From: Corynebacterium sp. BD556
GTDB taxonomy: Bacteria > Actinomycetota > Actinomycetes > Mycobacteriales > Mycobacteriaceae
NCBI RefSeq assembly: GCF_038452275.1
Contig: NZ_CP141643.1
Coordinates: forward strand, 1,302,001 to 1,366,000
Direction: 5' to 3'
Length of the DNA: 64,000 bases
The translations under genes were made by a program, and so were the position numbers. This document shows, piece after piece, positions 46,353 to 54,605 of the stretch. The notes below the pieces were generated by a model. It was not told where the DNA came from, ran no database searches, and saw only the letters and a program-made list of their open reading frames with translations. The stretch's first letter is position 1. Every line of letters begins with the position of its first letter.

Positions 46353-47141
46353 ATGCGCATAGGCGTGCTGTTGAAGGAAGTTCCGGATACCTACAGCGAT
46401 CCTGAGATGAGTATGGAGACAGGTTTGACGGACCGCACCGGCGATGTTGTCTCCGACGAAGTCGGTGAGCGCGCCGTCGAGGCTGCCTTGCGGATTGCCG
46501 AGGGCATCGACGGCGCCGTTGTCGAGCTACTTAGCGTCGGGCCGGAATCGGCCGCCGCCAGCATCCGCAAAGGTATCGCGATGGGCGCTTCCGAGGCCTA
46601 CCTCATCTCCGATGATGCGTTGATCGGCGCGGATGTGACTTTGACCGCTGAGGTGTTGGCCGCGGTCGTGGAGAAAAACGACTATGATCTTGTCGTCACC
46701 GGTGCTGCTTCCTCCGATGGCGGCGGTGGCGTGATGGCCTCCTTGATCGGCGAACTGTTGAATTATCCCTCTTTGAACAACCTCACTGAGGTAAGCGTCG
46801 AAGGCTCCACTGTTACCGCCACTCAGGCAGGTGATGGCGAGATTGTCCGACTCGAGGCCACGTTGCCGGCTGTGGTTGGTGTCTCGGATGGGTTTCCGGA
46901 TGCCCGCTTCCCTAACTTCAAGGGTCTGATGGCGGCGAAAAAGCACGAGCTGAAGTCCTACACCTTGGCTGAGCTCGGGGTCGATCCTGAGGATTGGGAT
47001 CGTGCTCGCTCCATCATGGTGTCCATTGAGCGCCGTCCGGCCCGAGAGCGGGGTGAGATCATCGACGGCGACTCCACAGCAGCCGCCGCGCTTGTCGATT
47101 TTCTTCAGGATAGGGACCTTCTTCCAAGGAGCCGCTCATGA
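46353..47141 (+). CDS. etfB: Electron transfer flavoprotein beta subunit
   Basis: With EtfA it carries electrons from acyl-CoA dehydrogenases to the respiratory chain. The 262-residue protein has MRIGVLLKEVPDTYSDPEM at the start, the AMP-site region DLVVTGAASSDGGGGVMASLIGELLNYPSLNNLTEV and the C-terminal MVSIERRPARERGEII. AAGGAG precedes the ATG by 6 nt. The stop overlaps the etfA start (ATGA). The three acyl-CoA dehydrogenases of this window are its obvious electron donors. Confidence 0.96.
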   Translation: MRIGVLLKEVPDTYSDPEMSMETGLTDRTGDVVSDEVGERAVEAALRIAEGIDGAVVELLSVGPESAAASIRKGIAMGASEAYLISDDALIGADVTLTAEVLAAVVEKNDYDLVVTGAASSDGGGGVMASLIGELLNYPSLNNLTEVSVEGSTVTATQAGDGEIVRLEATLPAVVGVSDGFPDARFPNFKGLMAAKKHELKSYTLAELGVDPEDWDRARSIMVSIERRPARERGEIIDGDSTAAAALVDFLQDRDLLPRSRS

Positions 47142-48046
47142 CTTCCCAGCCCGTACTTGTTGTCCTCGACCCGGCTTTGGATAATGCTGCAGAGTTAATT
47201 GGCGCGGCCTCCGTCGTCGGCGATCCTGTCGTTGTGACGACTTCCGGCGCGGAAATGATTGAGGCGCCGCGGGTTCTCGTCGCAAAGGAGGCTTCGCTTG
47301 TCGACGCCACCGAGGCTGCTTTCAAGAAACTTCAGCCCGCCGCTGTCGTTCTTCCTCACTCCGTGCGCGGGCGCGACGTTGCGGCTCGTCTCTCGGTTCG
47401 TACTCGCTGTGCGCTACTGACTGATGTTGTCGGCATCCGCCGTGACGCCGAGGGCATTGTCACCGACCACTCTAACTTTGGCGGCGCCTTTAATTCTGTG
47501 GCGGCGGCCACGCACTCTGCCCCAATTATTACTGTGCGCCTCGGCGCGGTGGAGACTCGGGCGAGTTTTGCTGCACCTGTCGTGGAGTATCTCGAAGTAG
47601 ATACCGCCGGCCGCCGTGAGGCCACAGTGGTCTCTACCGAGCCGATTGTGCGCACCTCCACCCGCCCCGAGCTAGTCAGCGCGAAGCGCGTTGTCGCGGG
47701 TGGTGTTTCCTTGGGCGATGAGGACAGTTTCGAGGAGCTTGTCGGCGGGCTTGCCGACGCCCTGAATGCCGCTGTCGGCGCTACCCGCTCCGCCGTCGAT
47801 GAGGGCCAGGCCCCTTACGAAGCGCAGATCGGCCAGACTGGTGTGCTGGTCAGCCCAAAGCTTTACGTCGGCGTCGGGATTTCGGGCGCGATTCAGCACC
47901 TCGTTGGCATGCAGACCTCCGAGACTGTGGTGGCCATCAACAATGATCCGGATGCGCCGATTTTTGAGATCGCGGACTTCGGCATTGTTGGCGACATCTT
48001 CGATATCGTTCCGCAGCTCATTGACGAGATTAACGCCCGCAAGTAG
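47138..48046 (+). CDS. etfA: Electron transfer flavoprotein alpha subunit
   Basis: A 302-residue FAD-binding subunit. The C-terminal flavin domain is complete: VVAGGVSLGDEDSFEELVGGLADALN, VGATRSAVDEG, YEAQIGQTGVLVSPKLYVGVGISGAIQHLVGMQTSETVVAINNDPDAPIFEIADFGIVGD. It overlaps etfB by 4 bp. In many actinobacteria a NifS-like gene follows; here repeats and a cytochrome b561-like gene follow instead. Confidence 0.96.
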   Translation: MTSQPVLVVLDPALDNAAELIGAASVVGDPVVVTTSGAEMIEAPRVLVAKEASLVDATEAAFKKLQPAAVVLPHSVRGRDVAARLSVRTRCALLTDVVGIRRDAEGIVTDHSNFGGAFNSVAAATHSAPIITVRLGAVETRASFAAPVVEYLEVDTAGRREATVVSTEPIVRTSTRPELVSAKRVVAGGVSLGDEDSFEELVGGLADALNAAVGATRSAVDEGQAPYEAQIGQTGVLVSPKLYVGVGISGAIQHLVGMQTSETVVAINNDPDAPIFEIADFGIVGDIFDIVPQLIDEINARK

Positions 48047-48081
48047 CGAAAGGTTTGTGTCCCGTGCAAGTTCTGCTTCGT

Positions 48082-48129
48082 CGCGGTTTGCCCCGCACCC
48101 CGGGTGGGGATCCGTGGCCGCCGGCTGGT
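48082..48129 (+). repeat. 48-bp direct repeat, copy 1
   Basis: Starts CGCGGTTTGCCCCGCACCCC and ends GCCGCCGGCTGGT. It is identical to copy 2 located 105 bp downstream, lies between etfA and the cytochrome gene, and is open in the same frame (RGLPRTPGGDPWPPAG). Confidence 0.95.
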
Positions 48130-48165
48130 TCATACATAGAAGTCGAGCAGGAGGAGAAGGAGAAC

Positions 48166-49227
48166 ATGGTCTCCGTTGCCCTGCGCCGCGGTTTGCCCCG
48201 CACCCCGGGTGGGGATCCGTGGCCGCCGGCTGGTGAGATTTTGGTTCCAGACACGCTCGAAGCACGCGAGGTTTCGGTTCCAGACACGCTCGAAGCACGT
48301 GAGGTCTCGGCGCCCCAGTCGGCGGCGGCTGAGGTGTTGGTTCCCAAGCCTCAGTCGGCACACCGATGGGCAACACTTGTAAGGTTGTTCATTGGGGTCG
48401 GTTTCATCTTTGGATTCTTAGTGTTGCTTGCGCGTTTCGTGTTGGGAACACAGTGGGGTACGGCATTTATCGCCACTTACGACGGTAAGCAGCCGCTGCC
48501 GGACAACACCCCGATTGGTTTGCCGGCGTGGCTGAACTGGGCGCACTTTTTGAATATGTTCCTGATGGCTCTGGTCGTTAAGACCGGTATTCAGATCCGT
48601 CGGGAAAAGCGCCCTCCCGCGTATTGGACTCCGCGAAACAATCCGCGCGGCAAAATCTCGCTAACGCTGTGGCTGCACCTGATGTTGGACATCGCCTGGT
48701 TGGTTCTCGGCGCGGTTTTTTATGTCCTGCTGTTTGCAACGGGACAATGGGTGCGCATCGTCCCCACCAGCATCGAGGTCATCCCCCACGCTGTGTCCGC
48801 GGGGCTGCAGTACATGTCGATGAACTGGCCGACCGAACACGGTTGGGTCCACTACAACGCCTTGCAGGAGCTGACCTATTTTGTGGTGGTGTTCGTGGCG
48901 GCACCGATTTCTGCGCTTACGGGGCTGCGGATGAGCCCGTGGTGGCCGCAGAGGTTTACGTTCATTAAGGTTTCGACCGCCCGTGCGCTGCACTTCCCAA
49001 CCATGGTGTTTTTTGTCTGCTTCATCATTGCCCATGTGGTGTTGGTGGCGCTGACGGGCCTGCGCCAAAACCTCAACGCTATGTTCGCCGCTCACGACGG
49101 TACGGGGTGGCTGGGGGCCGGTTTTTTCCTTGTTGGCGCCGCCATCATCGTGGTCGCCGCGTGGGCGGCGCGCCCCGCCGTGGTCGCCCCGCTCGCTAGT
49201 TTGACTGGAAAGGTTTCCAACCGTTGA
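48166..49227 (+). CDS. Cytochrome b561-like membrane protein with repeat-built N-terminus
   Basis: A 353-residue protein whose last 285 residues are a four- to five-helix cytochrome b561-type domain; conserved histidines that could bind haem lie in AHFLNMFLM, LWLHLMLDIAW, IPHAVSAGLQYM, LHFPTMVFF and CFIIAHVVLV. It would pass electrons across the membrane. The first 65 residues are unlike the family and consist of RRGLPRTPGGDPWPPAG and two copies of VPDTLEAREVS encoded by DNA repeats. I chose the ATG with GGAGGAGAAGGAG just upstream; a GTG at 48064 would include a further repeat copy. TTG of the next gene overlaps its stop. Confidence 0.72.
   Translation: MVSVALRRGLPRTPGGDPWPPAGEILVPDTLEAREVSVPDTLEAREVSAPQSAAAEVLVPKPQSAHRWATLVRLFIGVGFIFGFLVLLARFVLGTQWGTAFIATYDGKQPLPDNTPIGLPAWLNWAHFLNMFLMALVVKTGIQIRREKRPPAYWTPRNNPRGKISLTLWLHLMLDIAWLVLGAVFYVLLFATGQWVRIVPTSIEVIPHAVSAGLQYMSMNWPTEHGWVHYNALQELTYFVVVFVAAPISALTGLRMSPWWPQRFTFIKVSTARALHFPTMVFFVCFIIAHVVLVALTGLRQNLNAMFAAHDGTGWLGAGFFLVGAAIIVVAAWAARPAVVAPLASLTGKVSNR
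48187..48234 (+). repeat. 48-bp direct repeat, copy 2
   Basis: Identical to copy 1 at 48082-48129, in the same reading frame (spacing 105 bp, 35 codons), and within the coding region of the cytochrome b561-like gene. Confidence 0.95.
48243..48308 (+). repeat. 33-bp tandem repeat, two units
   Basis: Two adjacent 33-bp units of GGTTCCAGACACGCTCGAAG type differ at two silent-looking positions and encode VPDTLEAREVS twice. Unit length is a multiple of three, so the frame is kept. Confidence 0.92.
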
Positions 49228-50054
49228 TTCCCCGCCTCACGCTTAACGACGCCACCACCATCCCCCAACTTGGCTACGGACTGTTCCGGGTCGATCCTGA
49301 CCAGGCCGAAAGGCGCGTCGCCGAGGCTTTGGAGATTGGCTACAGACACATCGATACCGCCCACATCTACGGCAACGAGGAGGCCGTCGGCCGCGCTATC
49401 GCCTCATCTGGTGTTTCCCGCGATGAGCTCTACGTGACCACTAAATTGTGGAACGACCGCCATGAGGACGCAGACAACGCCCTGAAAGAGTCGCTGGAAA
49501 AACTAGCTTTGGACCGCGTCGACCTTTATCTGATCCACTGGCCGCGGCCGGGATTGAATAAATATGTCCAGGCGTGGGAGTCGCTCATCGAACTGCGCGC
49601 GCAGGGACTGACAACCTCCATTGGTGTCTCGAATTTTCAGCTACCGCACTTGGCCAAGCTGGAAAGCGAAACCGATGTCACGCCTGCGGTTAACCAGGTG
49701 GAGCTGCACCCCTTGTTCCAGCGCTGGAAGGAGCTTGACGCCATGCGCGTCCACGGCAGCCTCATCGAGGGCTGGGCCCCTCTCGGCGGCGGATTCTACA
49801 AGCTTCAGGACTACCCAGAGATCACCGACGCCGCCGAAAACCACGGCGTGACGCCAGCACAGGTCGTGCTGCGTTGGCATATCCAAAACAACATCATCGT
49901 CTTTCCCAAGACGAATTCGCCGGAGAGGATGCGGGAGAACTTCGACATCTTCAACTTCGAGCTTAGCGACGAAGAAATGACGCGGATCATTTCCCTAGAC
50001 GAGGAGGAGTTCGGTCGGCAGGGCCCTCACCCTGACGAATTCGAGAAGGTGTAG
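49224..50054 (+). CDS. Aldo/keto reductase
   Basis: A 276-residue NADPH-dependent reductase of the AKR5-like group. Barrel and active-site motifs are complete: LGYGLFRVDPDQAERRVAEALEIGYRHIDTAHIYGNEEAVG (catalytic Asp and Tyr), VTTKLWNDRHEDADNAL (Lys), DLYLIHWPRPG (His), TSIGVSNFQ, and NIIVFPKTNSPERMREN for NADPH. The TTG start overlaps the preceding stop (TTGA), so it is coupled to the cytochrome gene. Members reduce small carbonyls such as 2,5-diketogluconate or methylglyoxal; the substrate here is unknown. Confidence 0.92.
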   Translation: MIPRLTLNDATTIPQLGYGLFRVDPDQAERRVAEALEIGYRHIDTAHIYGNEEAVGRAIASSGVSRDELYVTTKLWNDRHEDADNALKESLEKLALDRVDLYLIHWPRPGLNKYVQAWESLIELRAQGLTTSIGVSNFQLPHLAKLESETDVTPAVNQVELHPLFQRWKELDAMRVHGSLIEGWAPLGGGFYKLQDYPEITDAAENHGVTPAQVVLRWHIQNNIIVFPKTNSPERMRENFDIFNFELSDEEMTRIISLDEEEFGRQGPHPDEFEKV

Positions 50055-50123
50055 GGCACCTTTGTTGCCTCTTGCCGCATGCAAAACCCGGAGGTGTTTC
50101 CCGGTGTGTTGCTGCGTTGGTAC

Positions 50124-50588
50124 TTACGCCTCGGGGGCGATGCCGGTTTCCTCGTACTTGGACAAGATGTCGATGCGGCGCTGGTGGCGCTCCTCTTGGC
50201 TCCATGCTTGGTCGATGAAGGCATCGACGATACACAGCGCTTCCTCCTCGGTGTGCATACGGCCACCGATACCGATGAGCTGGGCATTGTTGTGCTCGCG
50301 GGCAAGGCGGGCGGTCTCCTCGGACCAAGCCAAGGCGCAGCGGGCACCCTTGACCTTATTCGCGGCGATCTGTTCACCATTACCGGAGCCACCGAGCACG
50401 ATACCTAGCGAGCCCTCATCAGCGACGGTCTTTTCCGCCGCCGCGATGCAAAAGGCCGGGTAGTCGTCGGCGGCATCGTACTCGTGTGCGCCACAGTCGA
50501 TGACTTCGTGGCCTTGCTTCTTCAAATGTTCCGCAATTTGGTTTTTCCGCTCAAATCCGGCGTGGTCTGCTCCAAGGTAAATTCGCAT
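50124..50588 (-). CDS. rpiB: Ribose-5-phosphate isomerase B
   Basis: Interconverts ribose- and ribulose-5-phosphate in the pentose phosphate pathway. The 154-residue protein starts MRIYLGADHAGFERK and has CGAHEYDAADDYP, GSGNGEQIAANKVKGARCAL (phosphate site) and ARLAREHNNAQLIGIGGRM, all RpiB features. The acid/base cysteine-equivalent position falls at the GSG(N) loop. I chose the ATG at 50588 as the family start. It lies in the conserved rpiB/DsbA/pepN neighbourhood, convergent with the aldo/keto reductase. Confidence 0.95.
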   Translation of the reverse strand: MRIYLGADHAGFERKNQIAEHLKKQGHEVIDCGAHEYDAADDYPAFCIAAAEKTVADEGSLGIVLGGSGNGEQIAANKVKGARCALAWSEETARLAREHNNAQLIGIGGRMHTEEEALCIVDAFIDQAWSQEERHQRRIDILSKYEETGIAPEA

Positions 50589-51131
50589 ACACCTAACTAT
50601 AAGCGCCTCCACTTTGCTGAAGCTTTCTGGTGCGCTGGGGTGTATACGAAGGTGAGGTTGTTGTTCTTCAAGTGCCTGGAGGTTGGTACAACCCCCTTCG
50701 CAATCGCCGGTTTTTGGTTAGGCGTCGCCCAAGGCCAAAGGGCGGTCTCACCGTCCACCCGCCTATCCTCACGAAGCCGCTCCACCGACAAGTCCTCCGG
50801 GTTTCCGAGAATCGCCGCGGCCTCGTTGACTGCCACGAAAACGTCCTCCGGCGCTGTCGACCCGAGGACGGGGGGCAGTTCACCATGACTGCTTGGCACC
50901 TAGCCAGCCCGTGTGTGGCATGGATAGGCAGCGCACGATCAGCACCCGATCATCGCCCGGGAAGCGGTGCGTTAGAACTGCGTTGTTCGTGGGTGGGATC
51001 TAGCATGCTAAGACGTTTCCTGTCGCCCTCCGGCGGTGCGGGCCGGACGATCCGTCGAACAGCCGGGGCGCCGTCGTTTTCACTGCGCTCGAGGCGGCGT
51101 TAGCCCCGGAAACAACCCGCGGCTCACACGC
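50589..51131. other. Gene-less region between rpiB and the DsbA-like gene
   Basis: About 540 bp with no convincing gene. A minus-strand frame of 100 codons (50597-50899) reads GSTAPEDVFVAVNEAAAILG in its first third, which could be a remnant, but it has no ribosome site and overlaps the rpiB promoter. The segment 50940-51110 shows GC-rich text with no open frame of note. Confidence 0.4.
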
Positions 51132-51752
51132 CTAGACCTGTGGAGGTTCAGTTCGTGAACGCTTCAGCTCGAAGAAGTACGGGAAGCTCGCCAAACCGAC
51201 TGCGTGATCGAACAGCTCGCCCGCCTTCGCGCCGGTAGGGACGCGGGTGATCACGGGGCCGAAAAAGGCGGTGTCTCCCAGTTTGACCACCGGGGTTCCC
51301 ACCTCGTCGCCGACCTGTTCCATGGCGGAGGCGTGATAGGCACGCAAAGCTTCGTCGACTTGATCGGTGTTGGCGACGTCGGCAAGCGATGCCGGTAAAC
51401 CAACTGCGTCGAGGGCTTGAGCAATGACCTCGTCGTAGGCCCCGAAACCCTTTCGCCCACCATTTCCTTCAGCGTGGATGATGGTGCCCATGACGGTATA
51501 AAGCTCATCTACCTTGTCGGGGTGGTCCTGCTTGACCTTGGCAAACACACGGGCAGGGCCCCAATTTGCCTCCATCATGCGTGCGTAGCCCTCAGAAATC
51601 TCGGCGTTCTCGTTGAGCACGGACAGCGACATGGGCACCCACTCGACTGTGACATCGCGGACTTTTTCCACTTCCTTGATCCAGCGGGAGGTCTGCCAGC
51701 AAAACGGGCAGGACACATCGAACCAAAAAGTCACCTGGGATGAGTTTGTCAT
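51132..51752 (-). CDS. DsbA-family mycothiol-dependent oxidoreductase (Rv2466c-like)
   Basis: A 206-residue cytosolic thioredoxin-fold protein with the active site DVSCPFCWQTSRW at about residue 14 (CPFC). Length, motif and position between rpiB and pepN match Rv2466c of M. tuberculosis, a mycothiol-dependent nitroreductase that contributes to oxidative-stress defence. Helical insert residues run from LNENAEISEGYARMM to DEALRAYHASAMEQVG, and the cis-proline loop is GTPVVKLG. I chose the ATG at 51752. It is divergent from pepN with 44 bp between the starts. Confidence 0.87.
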   Translation of the reverse strand: MTNSSQVTFWFDVSCPFCWQTSRWIKEVEKVRDVTVEWVPMSLSVLNENAEISEGYARMMEANWGPARVFAKVKQDHPDKVDELYTVMGTIIHAEGNGGRKGFGAYDEVIAQALDAVGLPASLADVANTDQVDEALRAYHASAMEQVGDEVGTPVVKLGDTAFFGPVITRVPTGAKAGELFDHAVGLASFPYFFELKRSRTEPPQV

Positions 51753-51796
51753 GACAACAACACTAACCGTTTTTTCCGGCGAGTAGATTGGGGCGC

Positions 51797-54190
51797 ATGA
51801 AGACAAACCTGAGGCGCGCCGACGCGCAACAACGAGCACAACTGATCCGCGACGTCCACTACAACGTGGAGCTGGACATCACCAAACCGGATGTCTTCAC
51901 TTCAAAAACGACGGTGAAGTTTGCCTCAGATAACGGCGAGACTTTCTTCGACCTCGTTGCAGACGAGTTCTCGGCCACCCTCGACGGCTCACCAATCGAT
52001 GGCCGCAGCCTCACCCTCACGCAGGGCGAACACGAGCTGGTCGTGGATGCGACGATCACCTACAGCCACACCGGCGAGGGCTTGCACCGCTTCGTCGACC
52101 CGGCGGATGACAAAGAGTACCTCTATACCCAGTTCGAACCTGCGATGGCCATGAAGGTTTTCGCCTGCTTCGACCAGCCGGACATCAAGGCCACCTATTC
52201 GATGTCGGTCACCGCGCCTGAGAAGTACGTGGTGGTGCTCAACGAAGACGCCACCCGGGTGGGCAACACCTGGTCGTGCAAGATCAACTACCCGCTGTCG
52301 ACTTACTTGATTGCGGTGTGCGCCGGCGAATACGAGTTCGTCACCGACGTTTACGAAGACGAGGCAAAACGTATCCCGTTGGGCCTCTACGCCCGGGCGT
52401 CGCTGATGGAGCACCTCGACGCCGAGCGTTTGTTCCGCCAGACCAAAGAAGGTTTCGCCTACTTCCACACCAACTTCGGCCTGCCCTACCCCTTCGGTAA
52501 ATACGACCAGATCTTCTGCCCCGAGTACAACATGGGCGCGATGGAAAACGCCGGAGCGGTGACCTTCCGCGACGAGTACGTGTTTACCTCAGAGCCCACC
52601 CCGCACCGCATGGAGCGCCGCAACGACACCATCCTCCACGAGATGGCGCACATGTGGTTCGGTGACCTCGTCACCATGCAGTGGTGGGATGATTTGTGGC
52701 TCAACGAGTCCTTCGCCACTTGGTCGGCTGCCATCGCCCAAACTGAAATCGGCGAGTACCCCAATGCCTGGGTGACCTTCGCCGCGGTGGAAAAGGCCTG
52801 GGCCTACCAGCAGGATCAACTTCCGTCGACGCACCCGATCGCCGCTGACGCGCCGGACATCGAGACCGCTGAGCAAAACTTCGACGGCATCACCTACGCC
52901 AAGGGCGCCTCCGTACTCAAACAGCTTCAGGCCTACGTGGGCCGAGATGAGTTTTTTGCGGGCGTGCGCGAGCATTTCCAGAACCACAAGTGGGGAAACG
53001 CTACTTTTGCTGACCTGCTCGGCGCGCTTGAGAAAGCCTCGGGCCGCGACCTCTCCGATTGGTCCGAGCAGTGGTTGCGCACCACGGGCGTGTCACGGCT
53101 GCGCCCGGAGATCACCGACACCACCTTTGCCGTGGTGCAGGACTCCGAGGTGCAACGCACCCACCGCGTAGGCGTTGGGCTGTACTCGCTTATCGACGGC
53201 ACCGTCAAGCGCACCCACGAGGTCGAAATTGACATCACCGGCGAGCGCACGGAAATCCCCGAATTTGCAGGCGTCGCGCACGACTTGGCGTTGGTCAACG
53301 ACCGCGACCTGACCTACTGCTTGATGAGCCTGACGCCTGAGCACCGCGACTTCGTCCTCGCCAACCTCGGCGCCATTGAGGACCCGCTGGCACGCACCCT
53401 TTGCTGGTCTAGCATCTGGGAGTCCGTGCGCGACGGCGAACTGCCGGCCCGTGAATTTGTGCGCTTGGTGGCTACCTTCGCCGCCGAGGAGGACCAGCCC
53501 TCCGTCATGGAGCGTGTGGTGGCGCAGGCGACGCTTGCCCTGCAGCAGTACGTCTCCCCGCAGTGGCGCGACACCGGCATGGACCTGCTCAACGAGGCCT
53601 TCCGCGGTACCGCACCGGCCGTGATCTTCGACCGTGCGTTGGCCCGCCTCACCCCAAACGAAAAGACGGTGGACTATCTGGCGAACCTTGCCGCCGACTC
53701 CGCCAACAAGGAGGTGCGTTGGCTGGCGCTGACCTCGCTGATCTCCGCCGGTAAACGCGATCTCGCGCAGGTGGATCAGGTGGAGGACAGCTCCTCTGAA
53801 GGCGCACTGTCCAGGCTGCGCGCGCGTGCCACCGTGGACAAGCGCTGGGCGTGGGAGGAAATCGTCAGCGCTAAGCGCAGCAACCTTGAAGCCCGATTCC
53901 TCATTGAGGGCTTGCGCTTCAACGACAACGGGTTGGAAGGCCTGACCGACGAATACTTCGCTATAGCTAGGCAACTGTGGGACAAGTTGACCAACGAGAT
54001 GGCGCAGCAGCTTCTTGAGGGGCTGTACCCGTCGTGGGACGTCGACAAGCTTGCCTTGGCAAAGGCCGACAAGCTGCTTGCGGAAAAGGACCTGCCGAGC
54101 GGTCTGCGCCGCATCCTCTCCGAGGGCCAGAACCGCGTTGAGCGTTCGTTGCGCAACCGGCAGGTCGACGCCGAACAGGACACCCAATAA
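51797..54190 (+). CDS. pepN: Aminopeptidase N
   Basis: A 797-residue M1 zinc aminopeptidase that trims N-terminal residues from peptides, the last step of cytosolic protein turnover. The exopeptidase motif GAMENAGAVTF, the zinc motif HEMAHMWFGDLVTMQWWDDLWLNE and a later tyrosine (TYAKGASVLKQL) are all intact. The helical C-terminal domain is present but the protein is about 60 residues shorter than the usual actinobacterial length near 860. I chose the ATG; a TTG three codons earlier is also open. Its stop overlaps the glbO start. Confidence 0.95.
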   Translation: MKTNLRRADAQQRAQLIRDVHYNVELDITKPDVFTSKTTVKFASDNGETFFDLVADEFSATLDGSPIDGRSLTLTQGEHELVVDATITYSHTGEGLHRFVDPADDKEYLYTQFEPAMAMKVFACFDQPDIKATYSMSVTAPEKYVVVLNEDATRVGNTWSCKINYPLSTYLIAVCAGEYEFVTDVYEDEAKRIPLGLYARASLMEHLDAERLFRQTKEGFAYFHTNFGLPYPFGKYDQIFCPEYNMGAMENAGAVTFRDEYVFTSEPTPHRMERRNDTILHEMAHMWFGDLVTMQWWDDLWLNESFATWSAAIAQTEIGEYPNAWVTFAAVEKAWAYQQDQLPSTHPIAADAPDIETAEQNFDGITYAKGASVLKQLQAYVGRDEFFAGVREHFQNHKWGNATFADLLGALEKASGRDLSDWSEQWLRTTGVSRLRPEITDTTFAVVQDSEVQRTHRVGVGLYSLIDGTVKRTHEVEIDITGERTEIPEFAGVAHDLALVNDRDLTYCLMSLTPEHRDFVLANLGAIEDPLARTLCWSSIWESVRDGELPAREFVRLVATFAAEEDQPSVMERVVAQATLALQQYVSPQWRDTGMDLLNEAFRGTAPAVIFDRALARLTPNEKTVDYLANLAADSANKEVRWLALTSLISAGKRDLAQVDQVEDSSSEGALSRLRARATVDKRWAWEEIVSAKRSNLEARFLIEGLRFNDNGLEGLTDEYFAIARQLWDKLTNEMAQQLLEGLYPSWDVDKLALAKADKLLAEKDLPSGLRRILSEGQNRVERSLRNRQVDAEQDTQ

Positions 54191-54582
54191 TGGAGCAGCC
54201 GAACCTTTACAACGAGCTCGGTGAAGAGTTCTTCCGCAGCCTCGTCCGCGGGTTCTACGAACAGGTCAAAACCGACGATCTGATCGGTCCGATGTATCCC
54301 GACGAGGATTGGGAAGGCGCCGAGGACCGCCTGCGCTGGTTTTTGGTGCAGTACTGGGGAGGGCCCCACACTTTCCAACACAAGCGCGGCCGGCCGATGC
54401 TGCGGCGCCGTCACTTCCCCTTCGAAATCGGGTTGCCGGAGGCTGAACGCTGGCTGGCCATGATGAAAAACTCCCTCGACCAGCACGACATCCCCGACGA
54501 GGCCGCTGAAGCGCTGTGGAACCACATGCAGCGTGTGGCGTACATGATGATCAACAAGGAAGAGAAAACGACACAAAGGTAG
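54190..54582 (+). CDS. glbO: Truncated haemoglobin GlbO (group II)
   Basis: A 130-residue 2-on-2 globin. The proximal histidine is H75 in RRRHFPF, with distal-site residues Y23 (GFY), Y36 (PMYPDED) and W88 (ERWLAMM) as in group II globins, where they stabilise bound oxygen and favour peroxide or NO chemistry. The ATG shares a base with the pepN stop (TAATG), so translation is coupled. Position after pepN is similar to mycobacteria. Confidence 0.95.
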   Translation: MEQPNLYNELGEEFFRSLVRGFYEQVKTDDLIGPMYPDEDWEGAEDRLRWFLVQYWGGPHTFQHKRGRPMLRRRHFPFEIGLPEAERWLAMMKNSLDQHDIPDEAAEALWNHMQRVAYMMINKEEKTTQR

Positions 54583-54605
54583 TTTCCCGCCACTAATCTG
54601 TACGC

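Noticed and set aside
48082-48234. Two identical 48-bp repeats considered as a minimal CRISPR array
   Set aside because: Only two copies, both open in one protein frame and near-identical in coding context; no cas genes and the 57-bp interval is coding.
47672-48376. Long minus-strand frame with repeated ACLEPK and PAATDPHPGCGANR segments opposite etfA and the cytochrome gene
   Set aside because: It is the reverse reading of the 48-bp and 33-bp repeats joined to the antisense of etfA; no ribosome site and no family similarity.
50597-50899. 100-codon minus-strand frame upstream of rpiB
   Set aside because: No ribosome site, overlaps the rpiB upstream region, and most of its length has no protein-like pattern.
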